The notes: generated by a model not told the origin, from the letters alone. 59,915 bases of DNA from CAYFMP01 sp964344215 (GCA_964344215.1 CAYFMP010000015.1:1-59915), one strand, 5' to 3'. Shown: positions 17,950 through 27,086, counted from the stretch's first letter. Made by a program: numbers and translations.

Positions 17950-19403
17950 AGCACCTGCCGATCTTCCTCGATATCAAGGACCGCCCGGCTCTGGTTGTTG
18001 GCGGCGGCTTGATGGCGGCGCGCAAGGTCGAATCGCTGCTCGGCGCCGGCGCCCGGGTGACGGTGGTGGCGGAAGACGCGGCGCCCGACCTGGAAGCGTT
18101 TTTCGACGACGACCGGCTCAGCCACGTCGCCCGACCGTTCGAGGACGACGACCTGGAGGACAAGGTGCTGGCCATCGTCGCCACCGACGACGACGTGCTC
18201 AACAGGCGCGTCTCGGCATTGGCCCGCAAATCGGGCGTGCCGGTCAACGTGGTCGACAATTTCGAGCTCTGCACCTTCATCATGCCGGCCATCGTCGACC
18301 GTTCGCCGATCGTGGTCGCGGTGTCGAGCGGCGGCGAGGCGCCGATCCTGGCCCGTCTCCTCAAGACCCGCCTGGAATCGATCATCCCCGGCGCCTTCGG
18401 GCGACTGGCCCGGTTCGCGGGCGCCTGTCGCGAACGGGTGCGCTCCGCGATCGCCGATGCCGATGCCAGGCGGCATTTCTTCGAGCGCCTGGTCGAGGGT
18501 CCGATCGCCGAATACGTCCTGGCCGGGCAGAACGAGGCGGCCGAGGAATTGCTGGCCAAGACCCTGGAGCAGGCGGCGGGCCAGTCGGCGGATGTCGGCT
18601 CCGGCGAGGTCTATCTGGTCGGCAGCGGACCCGGCGATCCCGATCTCTTGACCTTCCGGGCCTTGAGGCTGATGCAGCAGGCCGATGTGGTGCTGCACGA
18701 CCGCTTGGTGCCGGACGCCATTCTGGAACTGGTGCGGCGCGACGCCGAGCGGGTGTTCGTCGGCAAGCGGCGCGGCGACCACGCCCTGCCGCAGGAAGAA
18801 ATCAGCGCCCTCATGGTCCGCCTGGCGCGCGACGGCAAGCGGGTGCTGCGTCTAAAAGGCGGCGATCCGTTCGTCTTCGGGCGCGGCGGCGAGGAGATCG
18901 ACATGCTGGCCGCCGAGGGCATCCATTTCCAGGTCGTGCCCGGCGTCACCGCGGCCAGCGGCTGCGCCACCTACGCCGGCATCCCGCTGACCCATCGCGA
19001 CCACGCCCAGAGCTGCGTGTTCGTGACCGGCCACACCAAGGACGACACCCTGGACTTGAACTGGCAGACCCTGACCCAGCCGAACCAGACGGTGGTGGTC
19101 TACATGGGACTCAACTCGATCGACATCCTGAGCCGCGAAATGATCGCCCACGGCGCCGACCCAGCGACGCCGGCCGCCGTCATCGACAACGGCACCCGCG
19201 AGGACCAGCGGGTGGTCAGCGCCGCCTTGAGCGACATCGCGACCCACGCCGAGGAGGCCGAGCTGGCCGGACCCGCCGTCATCGTCATCGGCGGCGTCGT
19301 CACCCTGCGCGACAAGCTGTCGTGGTTCAAGCCGACCTATCCCGAAGGCGGTACCGGGTCGACCGCTTATCGCGGCGGCGGCGAGGCGCAGGCCGGCGAT
19401 TAG
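17946..19403 (+). CDS. cysG: CysG, multifunctional siroheme synthase
   Basis: This 485-residue protein has an N-terminal precorrin-2 dehydrogenase/ferrochelatase domain (NAD motif VVGGGLMAARK near residue 13). A SAM-dependent uroporphyrinogen-III methyltransferase domain follows from about residue 220 (VYLVGSGPGDPDLLT, GGDPFVFGRGGEE, VPGVTAASG). It converts uroporphyrinogen III to sirohaem, the cofactor precursor of DsrAB. DsrN may then amidate it. The gene overlaps its upstream partner by 4 bp, and the operon diverges from dsrA, so cofactor and apoenzyme may be co-regulated. Confidence 0.95.
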   Translation: MKHLPIFLDIKDRPALVVGGGLMAARKVESLLGAGARVTVVAEDAAPDLEAFFDDDRLSHVARPFEDDDLEDKVLAIVATDDDVLNRRVSALARKSGVPVNVVDNFELCTFIMPAIVDRSPIVVAVSSGGEAPILARLLKTRLESIIPGAFGRLARFAGACRERVRSAIADADARRHFFERLVEGPIAEYVLAGQNEAAEELLAKTLEQAAGQSADVGSGEVYLVGSGPGDPDLLTFRALRLMQQADVVLHDRLVPDAILELVRRDAERVFVGKRRGDHALPQEEISALMVRLARDGKRVLRLKGGDPFVFGRGGEEIDMLAAEGIHFQVVPGVTAASGCATYAGIPLTHRDHAQSCVFVTGHTKDDTLDLNWQTLTQPNQTVVVYMGLNSIDILSREMIAHGADPATPAAVIDNGTREDQRVVSAALSDIATHAEEAELAGPAVIVIGGVVTLRDKLSWFKPTYPEGGTGSTAYRGGGEAQAGD

Positions 19404-19444
19404 GGCGCCAACGCGTCGATTCCATGAACGGCCTCCGGGCCCTA

Positions 19445-20098
19445 TCAGCCGCCGCCGACGATGACGAACAGCGGCACTGGCAGGGCGGCCAGCGCCACCG
19501 TCGCGACGAATCTGGGTAGCGTGAACAGGCCGCTGATGCCGGCCAGCAGCGCGATGCCGCCGCCGCCGCCGATGACGGCGTTGCCGGGCACGTTGAGGGC
19601 GACGAGGACGGCGAGATATCGGTGCCTCAGCAGCACCGGGACGATCCGTTTCGGCGCGTGGGCGATCAGCACCTCGAGCCGCTGCTCGCCGTTCAGCGGC
19701 TGCAGGTGCTCGACCAGGTCTTTCGCCCGCTTAAGCCCGAGCGTTCCGAAGACGGTGGCTATCAGGCCGACCGGCAGCAACCTGCCGATCAGCCACGATA
19801 GGGTGAGGGCGGCGACGGTGGCGGCGTAGACGGCGACGGCGACCTTCGGTCCGAAAACGGCGAGCAGGGCGAGGCTGATCTCCATGCCGGGCACGAACGG
19901 GATCGCCATCAGCGCCGCATAGAACGCGGTGCCGGCGATCATGACGTGGAGATCGTGCGATTCGGCGCCGGCGCCGAGGTCGACGCCGACCAGGTCGATC
20001 AGCCATCCGCTGCCCCAGTGGCCGCCGGCCAGCAGGCCGCCGTAGATGGCGAGGACGGCGGCCAAGCGCGGCCAGCGCGGCAGTTCCCGTGACGGCAT
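19445..20098 (-). CDS. Small integral membrane protein, possibly TVP38/SNARE-associated-like
   Basis: A 217-residue hydrophobic protein with about five to six predicted membrane segments and a glycine-rich element (NVPGNAVIGGGGGIALLAGISG) that recalls DedA/TVP38-type proteins. A phosphate-poor cytosolic loop (LVEHLQPLNGEQRLEVLIAHAPKR) separates the halves. It is convergent with cysG and shares the 132-bp spacer 20099-20230 with the divergent spermidine-synthase-like gene. The family call is tentative; the substrate is unknown. Confidence 0.65.
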   Translation of the reverse strand: MPSRELPRWPRLAAVLAIYGGLLAGGHWGSGWLIDLVGVDLGAGAESHDLHVMIAGTAFYAALMAIPFVPGMEISLALLAVFGPKVAVAVYAATVAALTLSWLIGRLLPVGLIATVFGTLGLKRAKDLVEHLQPLNGEQRLEVLIAHAPKRIVPVLLRHRYLAVLVALNVPGNAVIGGGGGIALLAGISGLFTLPRFVATVALAALPVPLFVIVGGG

Positions 20099-20230
20099 GA
20101 CCCCGACACCTCTTCAATAATTTTGCGAGATCGACAATAAGGTTGGCGAGACCCGTAGCGCAATTCCGGATCCGGGAAACCGCATTTCGGATGGTGGCCG
20201 TCGCGCCGCGGATGTGGGACGTTTCTCATA

Positions 20231-21832
20231 ATGTATTGCGTGGTTCCGTTTCGCCGCTACGGTTGGAGGATTCGGCCACTGGAGCGGGGAGTCCAACGGG
20301 TGTTCCATGCCTATTACGCTTTGGCGGTGTTCGTCAGCTCCGCCTGCGGTCTGATCCTGGAGATCGTTGCCGGGCGGCTGATCGCACCTTACGTCGGCAT
20401 GTCGCTGTATACCTGGACGGCGATCATCGCCGTCGTCCTGGCCGGGCTGTCGGCCGGTCATTGGATCGGCGGCGTCCTGGCCGGGCCGCGGGTGACGGCG
20501 GCGGCCGGGGAAACGCGGGTGGCCTGGGCGCTGGCGCTGGCCGCCGTCTCCAGCCTCGCCTCGCTGGTCCTGCTGCGGGTCGTCGCCGCCATGCTGCTCG
20601 GCCACGGCTTCGGCCCCATCATCGTCATCGTCGGCCTGACCGGGGCGCTGTTCTTCCTGCCCAGCCTGTTCGTCGGCGTCGTCTCGCCGATTCTCACCAA
20701 GCTCGCCGTCGACGCCGACGCCCACGGCGCCGGCCGCGTCATCGGCCGTATGTTCGCGCTCGGCGCCTTGGGCAGCATCGCCGGCACGCTCGCGGCCGGT
20801 TACCTGTTCATCTCGTGGATCGGCTCGACCGGCACGGTGATCACGGTGGCCGCCGTCTACGCCGTCCTGGCGCTCGCCTTCGGCCTCCGGGTCCGCGCCC
20901 GCCTGGCGATGGTCGCCGTCCTGGTGTTGTCCGGCGGCGCGCTCTATCAGTGGGGCGAACGGGTCCGGGCGTTTGCGACGCCGTGTCTGGTCGAGAGCGA
21001 TTACTTCTGCATCCGGGTCGACGACTTCTCGGCCCAGAGCGGCCGGGCCAGCACGCTGATGGCGCTCGACCACCTGGTCCACAGCATCAACGACCGCGAT
21101 CTGCCGGACCTGTTTTACAGCCCCTACGTCCATCTGATCGACGAGATCGCCGCTTTCCGGCTCGGCCCGGAGCGGCCGCTTTCAGCCTTCTTCGTCGGCG
21201 GCGGCGGCTACACGCTGCCGCGCGCCTGGGCGGCCCGCCGTCCGCAAAGCCGTATCACGGTGGCCGAGATCGACCCGGCGGTGACGGCGACGGCCCGCGA
21301 TCACATGTGGCTCGACACCGGCATGCCCGGCATGCGCGTCGTTCATCAGGACGGCCGCATGGCGCTGCAGGCCGAACCGGCCTCGGCCCAGTTCGACGTC
21401 GTCTTCGGCGACGCCTTCCACGACATCGCCGTGCCCCAGCATCTGGTGACCAGGGAGTTCCACCGCGAGATCGCCGCGCGCCTGAAGGAAGACGGCTTCT
21501 ACGTCGTCAACGTCGTCGATCTGGGCCGCGACCCGCGCTTCCTGTTCAGCATGGTGCGCACGCTGAAGCTCGATTTTGCGGCCGTCGAGGTATGGAAGAC
21601 CGTCGACGAGATCGACGAGAGTGGCCGGGTGACCTTCATCGTGCTGGCCGCGGCGACGCCGACACCGGCCTCGGTCATCGATTCGGTGCGCGGCATCGCG
21701 CGCAGTTGGGTGCGCTGGCCGTCCGCCGATCTCGGGCGCCGCCTTGCCGCCGCCGAGGTGCCGGTGCTGAGCGACGATTTCGCGCCGGTCGACCGATTGA
21801 TGTCGACGTTGCTGCTGGCGCCGGAACCCTAG
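20231..21832 (+). CDS. Membrane-fused spermidine synthase-like protein
   Basis: Up to 533 residues. The N-terminal half has about six to seven transmembrane helices (from YALAVFVSSACGLILEIVAG). The C-terminal half is a spermidine-synthase/SAM-type Rossmann domain (FFVGGGGYTLPRAW, AEIDPAVTATARDH, VVFGDAFHD). These fused proteins are common in proteobacteria and their substrates are mostly undefined. The ATG at 20231 lacks a ribosome site. A GTG at 20300 preceded by GGGGAG is a better-supported start and would give 510 residues. Confidence 0.8.
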   Translation: MYCVVPFRRYGWRIRPLERGVQRVFHAYYALAVFVSSACGLILEIVAGRLIAPYVGMSLYTWTAIIAVVLAGLSAGHWIGGVLAGPRVTAAAGETRVAWALALAAVSSLASLVLLRVVAAMLLGHGFGPIIVIVGLTGALFFLPSLFVGVVSPILTKLAVDADAHGAGRVIGRMFALGALGSIAGTLAAGYLFISWIGSTGTVITVAAVYAVLALAFGLRVRARLAMVAVLVLSGGALYQWGERVRAFATPCLVESDYFCIRVDDFSAQSGRASTLMALDHLVHSINDRDLPDLFYSPYVHLIDEIAAFRLGPERPLSAFFVGGGGYTLPRAWAARRPQSRITVAEIDPAVTATARDHMWLDTGMPGMRVVHQDGRMALQAEPASAQFDVVFGDAFHDIAVPQHLVTREFHREIAARLKEDGFYVVNVVDLGRDPRFLFSMVRTLKLDFAAVEVWKTVDEIDESGRVTFIVLAAATPTPASVIDSVRGIARSWVRWPSADLGRRLAAAEVPVLSDDFAPVDRLMSTLLLAPEP

Positions 21833-21900
21833 GATTCCGGCGCGAATCCAGAGCGGGCGATTAACATTTTTCGAAATGAACGCATGTGGTTCACAATCAT

Positions 21901-21930
21901 ACTTGATATTTTATAACCTTCGAATATGAT
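21901..21930 (+). promoter_or_regulatory. sox operon promoter with putative operator
   Basis: The element has a TTGATA -35 at 21903-21908, a 16-nt spacer and a TATGAT -10 at 21925-21930. It is nearly the same 30-bp element as upstream of dsrA. The leader to soxX is about 118 nt and includes a CGGGCC/GGCCCG stem (around 21978-21998). The spacer 21833-22054 has no gene. Confidence 0.75.
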
Positions 21931-22054
21931 GGGGGCAATTCGTAGTACAAGGATGCTACAGAAGAAGTGAAGGATCACGGGCCGGTCGCCGCGGCCCGCT
22001 GATTGTCAGGGATGGCGGAATACGGTGTATCCGTAGACATTACAGGAGGAAGTC

Positions 22055-22504
22055 TTGGGAGTCAGAGCTTTGGTCTATCCGGCCATGGCGCTCGCGTTGA
22101 GCATCACGCTGAGCACGGGCGTTTCCGCCGGAGAGAATTACAAAATCGTGGGCGAGGGCATTCCGAAGTCGCTCACCGGCAAGTCCGGTGACCCGGCGGC
22201 GGGACGCAAGGCCGCGATCAACCGCAAGCAGGGCAACTGCTTGGCCTGCCACGTCATGCCCATTCCGGAACAGCCCTATCACGGGCTGGTCGGGCCCGAC
22301 CTCAACGGGGTCGCCGGACGCTACTCGGAGGCCGAGTTGCGGCTCCGTGTCGTCGATCCGAAGGTCGTCAACCCCGACACCATCATGCCGGCGTTCTACA
22401 GGACCACGGGCTACCACCGGGTGTTGAAGAAATGGAAGGGGAAGACGGTCATCTCGGCCCAGCAGGTCGAGGACATCGTCGCCTATCTGAAAACGCTGAA
22501 GTAA
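22055..22504 (+). CDS. soxX: SoxX, monoheme cytochrome c of SoxAX
   Basis: This 149-residue protein starts at TTG, chosen because AGGAGGA lies 4 nt upstream. An in-frame ATG at 22085 would remove part of the signal. The signal peptide is at about residues 1-25. The haem motif is CLACH (62-66), with a likely Met ligand in DTIMPAF (M110). SoxAX oxidatively couples thiosulfate to the SoxY cysteine in the periplasm. It is the first gene of soxXYZAB. Confidence 0.94.
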   Translation: MGVRALVYPAMALALSITLSTGVSAGENYKIVGEGIPKSLTGKSGDPAAGRKAAINRKQGNCLACHVMPIPEQPYHGLVGPDLNGVAGRYSEAELRLRVVDPKVVNPDTIMPAFYRTTGYHRVLKKWKGKTVISAQQVEDIVAYLKTLK

Positions 22505-22579
22505 GCGGCCGGGCGCGGCACGACCGCGCCGGCTCGCTGACAAGCAACGCAGCGACAGCCAAATCCTAAGGAGAATTTT

Positions 22580-23059
22580 ATGGCTTACAAGAATGAATCC
22601 ACCAGCTACAGCCGGCGCGAGCTGTTCGGCATGGCTGGCACCGGCGTTCTCGCCGCGGCGGGCGTCGGCCTGGCTGCGGGAACCGCGCAAGCGGACGCCG
22701 CCGCGGTCGCCGCCGCGGTCAAGAAGATCGCCGGCGGCAAGAGCCCGGCCACCGGCAAGATCAGCTTCGATCTGCCTCAGATCGCCGAGAACGGCAACAC
22801 GGTTCCGGTCGGCGTCACGGTCGAAAGCCCGATGACCGCCAACGACTACGTCAAGACCGTGCACCTGTTCGCCGACAAGAACCCGGCCCACCAGGTCGCC
22901 GTCTTCCACTTCACGCCGGCCTGCGGCAAGGCGCAAGTGTCGACGCGGATGCGGATGATCAAGACTCAGAACGTCGTCGCCGTCGCCGAGATGAGCGACG
23001 GTTCGATTTTTCAGGCCAAGCAGAGCGTCAAGGTCACCATTGGCGGCTGCGGCGGCTGA
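22580..23059 (+). CDS. soxY: SoxY, thiosulfate-binding sulfur carrier
   Basis: This 159-residue protein has a twin-arginine signal (SRRELFG, then a hydrophobic run to AQA). It ends in the swinging-arm motif GGCGG, with the carrier cysteine at C157. It holds covalently bound sulfur during the periplasmic Sox cycle and partners with SoxZ. A TAAGGAG ribosome site precedes the ATG. Confidence 0.96.
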   Translation: MAYKNESTSYSRRELFGMAGTGVLAAAGVGLAAGTAQADAAAVAAAVKKIAGGKSPATGKISFDLPQIAENGNTVPVGVTVESPMTANDYVKTVHLFADKNPAHQVAVFHFTPACGKAQVSTRMRMIKTQNVVAVAEMSDGSIFQAKQSVKVTIGGCGG

Positions 23060-23084
23060 CGGCGGATAACGGGAGAAATTTGAA

Positions 23085-23417
23085 ATGGCTAAGAAAGCGA
23101 AAGCCCGGGTCAAGCTGCCCAAGAGCGCGAAGAAGGGCGACGTCGTCCAGGTCAAGACCCTGATTTCCCACAAGATGGAAACAGGTCTGCGCAAGGACAA
23201 GAAGACCGGCAAGAAGATTCCGCGCAAGATCATCAACAAGTTCGTCGCCTCCTACAACGGCAAGGAGGTTTTTTCGGCCGACTGGCATCCGGCGGTTTCC
23301 GCCAATCCGTTCATCTCGTTCTACGTGAGGGCGACGGACAGCGGCACGATGAACTTCCAGTGGACCGACGACGATTCGACGGTCTACGAGAAATCCGCCA
23401 ACATCAAAGTGACCTAA
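23085..23417 (+). CDS. soxZ: SoxZ, SoxY partner
   Basis: A 110-residue SoxZ with the usual beta-sandwich pattern (VQVKTLISHKMETG, NPFISFYVRA). It lacks a signal peptide and is exported by piggy-backing on Tat-borne SoxY. It lies 25 bp after soxY and 13 bp before soxA, in one operon. Confidence 0.95.
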   Translation: MAKKAKARVKLPKSAKKGDVVQVKTLISHKMETGLRKDKKTGKKIPRKIINKFVASYNGKEVFSADWHPAVSANPFISFYVRATDSGTMNFQWTDDDSTVYEKSANIKVT

Positions 23418-23430
23418 ACAGGGGGATGAC

Positions 23431-24246
23431 ATGAGGAAGGCTTATCTGGGAGTAATGGCGATTGCCGGCGCGGCGTTGGCCGCGGCGTCGTTCGCCCCCG
23501 CCGTCAAGGCGGATTCGGACTGGGTCAAGAAGGGATTCCAGATCGAGGACCGGCGCAGCGGCTACACCTACGCGACCGGCGAAACCCGCGCCATGCAGGA
23601 CGACGACTTCGCCAACCCGGCCTATCTGTGGCACGAGGAGGGCGAAGCCCTGTGGAACAAGGTCGACGGCAAGGAAGGCAAGTCGTGCGCGACCTGCCAC
23701 GGCGCCGAGCCGGCCGACATGAGGACCGTCGGCGCGACCTGGCCCAAGTACATCCCGAAGCTGGGCAAGCTGCAGAGCCTCGAGCAGAAGATCAACGAGG
23801 AGCGCGAAGAGAAGATGGGGGCCAAACCCTACAAGTGGGAGTCCAAGCAGATGCTCTCGCTGACCATTTTCGTGCGCAGTCAGGCCCGCGGCCTGCCGAT
23901 GAACGTCAGCATCGACGGACCGGTGGTGCCGTTCTTCGAGAAGGGCAAGCAGTTCTACAATCAGCGCCGCGGTCTGTTGGACATGGCCTGCAAGCACTGC
24001 CACGAGGACTTCTCCGGCGTTCAGATCCGCGCCAACCTGTTGACCGAGGGGCAGAGCAACGGCTTCCCGACCTATCGCCTGAAGTGGCAGAAGCCGGGCT
24101 CGATCCACCGCCGTTTCCGCGGTTGCAACAAGCAGGTGCGGGCGACGCCTTATAAGTACGGTTCGGACGAGTACGTCAACCTGGAGCTCTACGTCGCCTG
24201 GCGCGGCCGCGGGCTGAAGGTGGAAACGCCGGCCGTCCGCAACTAA
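23431..24246 (+). CDS. soxA: SoxA, diheme cytochrome c of SoxAX
   Basis: This 271-residue protein has a signal peptide (about residues 1-27). It has two haem motifs, CATCH (86-90) and CKHCH (187-191), and the active-site cysteine C232 in RGCNKQVRA, which becomes the cysteine-persulfide haem ligand in characterised SoxA. It is the diheme form. It catalyses the first covalent attachment of thiosulfate to SoxYZ together with SoxX. Confidence 0.95.
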   Translation: MRKAYLGVMAIAGAALAAASFAPAVKADSDWVKKGFQIEDRRSGYTYATGETRAMQDDDFANPAYLWHEEGEALWNKVDGKEGKSCATCHGAEPADMRTVGATWPKYIPKLGKLQSLEQKINEEREEKMGAKPYKWESKQMLSLTIFVRSQARGLPMNVSIDGPVVPFFEKGKQFYNQRRGLLDMACKHCHEDFSGVQIRANLLTEGQSNGFPTYRLKWQKPGSIHRRFRGCNKQVRATPYKYGSDEYVNLELYVAWRGRGLKVETPAVRN

Positions 24247-24319
24247 GAAGCAATTTGCGAAGACAAACGGGGGGATGCGAAGGGTCGCATCCCCCTTCCT
24301 TTTGATAGGGAGCGACACC

Positions 24320-26008
24320 GTGTTCGATCGACGTCAGTTTCTCCAGGTCGCGGCGGCGACCGCCGTGATGACGGGGGCGCCGGGGATCCTATCCCGGGCT
24401 GCCGCCCAGCAGACCATCACCCAGAAGGACCTGCTCGCCTTCGAGCCGAAGGGACAAGTCACCCTGCTCAACTTCACCGACTGCCACGCCCAGTTGATGC
24501 CGATCTATTTCCGCGAGCCGTCCGTCAACATCGGGGTCGGCGACGTCACCGGTCTGCCGCCGCACATTACCGGCAAGGAATTCCTCAAGCACTTCGGCCT
24601 GCAGGCGTCGTCGCCGGAGGCCTATGCGCTCTCGAGCCACGACTTCACGGCGCTGGCCAAGACCTACGGCCGGGTCGGCGGGCTGGATCGCATGGCGACC
24701 CTGGTCAAGGCGATCCGCGCCGAGAGGCCCGACAACACGCTTTTGCTCGACGGCGGCGACACCTGGCAGGGCTCCTACACCTCGCTGATGACCGACGGCG
24801 CCGACATGGTCGAGGCGATGAACGCGCTTGGCGTCGATGCGATGACCGCGCACTGGGAGTTCACCTACGGCTCGGACCGCGTCAACGAACTCAAGGACAT
24901 GCTGGACTTCCCTTTCCTGGCCGGCAACGTCGTCGATACGGAGTGGGAGGAGGCGGTCTTCGATTCGACCGCCAACTTCGAGCGCGGCGGCGTCAAGATC
25001 GCCGTCATCGGCCAGGCCTTCCCGTTCACGCCGATCGCCAACCCGCGCTACAAGATCCCGACCTGGTCGTTCGGCATCCGTGAGAAACTGGTCCGGAAAC
25101 GGGTCGACGAGGCGCGCGCCGCCGGCGCCGAATTGATCGTCCTGCTGAGCCACGACGGTTTCGACGTTTCGCGCAAGATGGCCGGCCGGGTCGAGGGCAT
25201 CGACGTCATCCTGACCGGCCATACCCACGACGCCATCCCCGAAGTGATCAAGGTCGGCAATACGTTGTTGGTGGCGTCGGGTTCGCACGGCAAGTTCCTG
25301 GCCCGCCTCGACCTCGACGTCCAGGGCGGCAAGGTCGTCGACCACGCTTTCAGGCTGATCCCCGTATTCTCCGACGTGATCGCGCCGGACCCGACGATGG
25401 CCGCCGTCATCAAGAAAATTCGCGCGCCTCACGGGGCCACTCTCAACAAGGTGCTGGGGCGGACCGAGAGCCTGCTTTATAGGCGCGGCAACCTGAACGG
25501 CACTTTCGACGACATGATCTGCGACGCCCTGATCCAGGAACGCGACGCCGAGATCGCCTTCTCGCCGGGTTTCCGCTGGGGCTCCAGCCTGGTGCCGGGC
25601 CAGGACATCACCGTCGAGCACGTTTACAACCACACCGCCATCACGTATCCCAACGTGACCCGCAACGAACTGACCGGCTCCGTCATCAAGGATATTCTCG
25701 AAGACGTCGCCGACAACCTGTACAACCCCGACCCCTACTACCAGCAGGGCGGCGACATGGTCCGGGTCGGCGGCATGGCCTATGCCATCGATATCAACAA
25801 ATCCATCGGCGAACGTATTTCCGACATGTCGCTGCTAAGCACGGGCGAACCAATCCATCCAGAGAAGAACTACGTGGTCGCCGGCTGGGCGTCGGTCAAC
25901 GAAAACGCCGAGGGGCCGCCGATCTACGACCTGGTCAGCCGCTATGTCGCTGACAAAAAAGTGATCAACATGCCGGAGAATAAGAACATCAAGATCTCCG
26001 GCATCTGA
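24320..26008 (+). CDS. soxB: SoxB, dimanganese sulfate thiol esterase
   Basis: The start is taken as GTG 24320, which gives 562 residues beginning with a Tat signal (DRRQFLQ) and has GGGAG just upstream. A longer in-frame reading from 24275 lacks these features. Metal-site motifs of the 5'-nucleotidase/SoxB fold are seen: NFTDCHAQ (D54, H56), DGGDTWQGS, HWEFTYG, SHDGFD and TGHTHD. It hydrolyses the terminal sulfone group from SoxY-bound thiosulfate. Confidence 0.96.
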   Translation: MFDRRQFLQVAAATAVMTGAPGILSRAAAQQTITQKDLLAFEPKGQVTLLNFTDCHAQLMPIYFREPSVNIGVGDVTGLPPHITGKEFLKHFGLQASSPEAYALSSHDFTALAKTYGRVGGLDRMATLVKAIRAERPDNTLLLDGGDTWQGSYTSLMTDGADMVEAMNALGVDAMTAHWEFTYGSDRVNELKDMLDFPFLAGNVVDTEWEEAVFDSTANFERGGVKIAVIGQAFPFTPIANPRYKIPTWSFGIREKLVRKRVDEARAAGAELIVLLSHDGFDVSRKMAGRVEGIDVILTGHTHDAIPEVIKVGNTLLVASGSHGKFLARLDLDVQGGKVVDHAFRLIPVFSDVIAPDPTMAAVIKKIRAPHGATLNKVLGRTESLLYRRGNLNGTFDDMICDALIQERDAEIAFSPGFRWGSSLVPGQDITVEHVYNHTAITYPNVTRNELTGSVIKDILEDVADNLYNPDPYYQQGGDMVRVGGMAYAIDINKSIGERISDMSLLSTGEPIHPEKNYVVAGWASVNENAEGPPIYDLVSRYVADKKVINMPENKNIKISGI

Positions 26009-26045
26009 TAGAAGACGAACCGGGAGTTCAGCGAAAGGAGCGCCG

Positions 26046-26792
26046 ATGGGCGGGTTCGAGGTATCCTATCTGGGCGCGTTGGGGGCCGGAATTCTCAGCT
26101 TCCTGTCGCCCTGCGTGCTGCCGATCGTGCCGCCCTATATCTGCTATATCGGCGGCGTTACCCTCGACCAGATTACCGGCGAGGACGGCGACACCGACCC
26201 GGCCGTCATGCGCCAGGTGTTCTTCTCGGCGCTGGCCTTCGTGTTCGGCCTGTCGACCGTGTTCGTGGCGCTGGGCGCGACGGCGTCGACCATCGGCCAG
26301 CTCGTCGCCGACTACATGGACATCCTCTCGAAGATCGCCGGCGTCGTCATCATCGTCCTCGGCCTGCACTTCATGGGGCTGTTCAAGATCGGCTTTCTCT
26401 ATCGAGAAGCCCGCCTCGAGGCGGGCGCCCGCAAGGCCGGGCTGATCGGTCCCTATGTCATCGGCCTCGCCTTCGCGTTCGGCTGGACGCCTTGCGTCGG
26501 GCCGGTGCTGGCGACCATCCTGTTCGTCGCCGGCAGCGAGGATTCGATTGCCTACGGGACCAGCCTGCTGGCGGTCTATTCGGCCGGGCTCGGTATCCCG
26601 TTCCTGATCGCCGCCGCCGCCGCCAAGCCGTTCATGGCGTTCATGACCCGGTTCCGCGCCCACATGCTGACCGTCGAGCGGGTCATCGGCGGGTTGCTGG
26701 TGTTGACCGGCATCCTGTTCCTGACCGGCTCGATGGCCGATATCGCGTTCTGGATCCTGGAAGCCTTCCCAAGCTTGGGCCAGATCGGCTGA
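26046..26792 (+). CDS. soxV: CcdA/SoxV-type thiol-disulfide membrane transporter
   Basis: This 248-residue membrane protein has about six helices and the two redox cysteines in the repeated halves (LSPCVLP near the N-terminus and TPCVGP). CcdA/SoxV carries reducing equivalents from cytoplasmic thioredoxin to periplasmic thioredoxins such as SoxW (225-857) or SoxS (30753-31169). It follows soxB by 37 bp, so SoxV is more likely than a general cytochrome-biogenesis CcdA, though the two are hard to tell apart by sequence. Confidence 0.88.
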   Translation: MGGFEVSYLGALGAGILSFLSPCVLPIVPPYICYIGGVTLDQITGEDGDTDPAVMRQVFFSALAFVFGLSTVFVALGATASTIGQLVADYMDILSKIAGVVIIVLGLHFMGLFKIGFLYREARLEAGARKAGLIGPYVIGLAFAFGWTPCVGPVLATILFVAGSEDSIAYGTSLLAVYSAGLGIPFLIAAAAAKPFMAFMTRFRAHMLTVERVIGGLLVLTGILFLTGSMADIAFWILEAFPSLGQIG

Positions 26793-26814
26793 GGCAGCTT
26801 TTCGGTGGCGGCGC

Positions 26815-27039
26815 TCAGCCGGTCTTCTTGATTAGGAAGGTATAGACCCCTTCGTTCTCGTTGCTTTCGACCAGGGTGTTGCCGGTCGCCGAGCAGAACG
26901 AGCCGAAATCGCTGACCGACCCGGGGTCGGTCGACAGCACCTCGAGCATCCCGCCGGCCTCGATTCCGTTCAGGGCCTTCTTGGCCTTCAGGATGGGAAG
27001 CGGGCAGTTCAGGCCCTTGGTATCCAACGTCGTCGTCAT
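26815..27039 (-). CDS. tusA: TusA, sulfur carrier protein
   Basis: A 74-residue TusA/SirA-family protein with the CPxP motif (C12 in GLNCPLPILKAKKAL). The start at 27039 has a GGAGGA ribosome site. TusA transfers persulfide sulfur in the cytoplasm and in sulfur oxidisers delivers it towards DsrEFH/DsrC. It is convergent with ccdA/soxV (22-bp gap) and follows the ribbon-helix-helix gene and dsrE2 in one direction. Confidence 0.94.
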   Translation of the reverse strand: MTTTLDTKGLNCPLPILKAKKALNGIEAGGMLEVLSTDPGSVSDFGSFCSATGNTLVESNENEGVYTFLIKKTG

Positions 27040-27086
27040 GATTCTCGTATCCTCCTTGGGGACGATTGGCGGTCTGTGGATCGGGA

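Noticed and set aside
23628..24155. Alternative open frame inside soxA
   Set aside because: It is a frame shadow of soxA, which has all haem and active-site motifs in the main frame.
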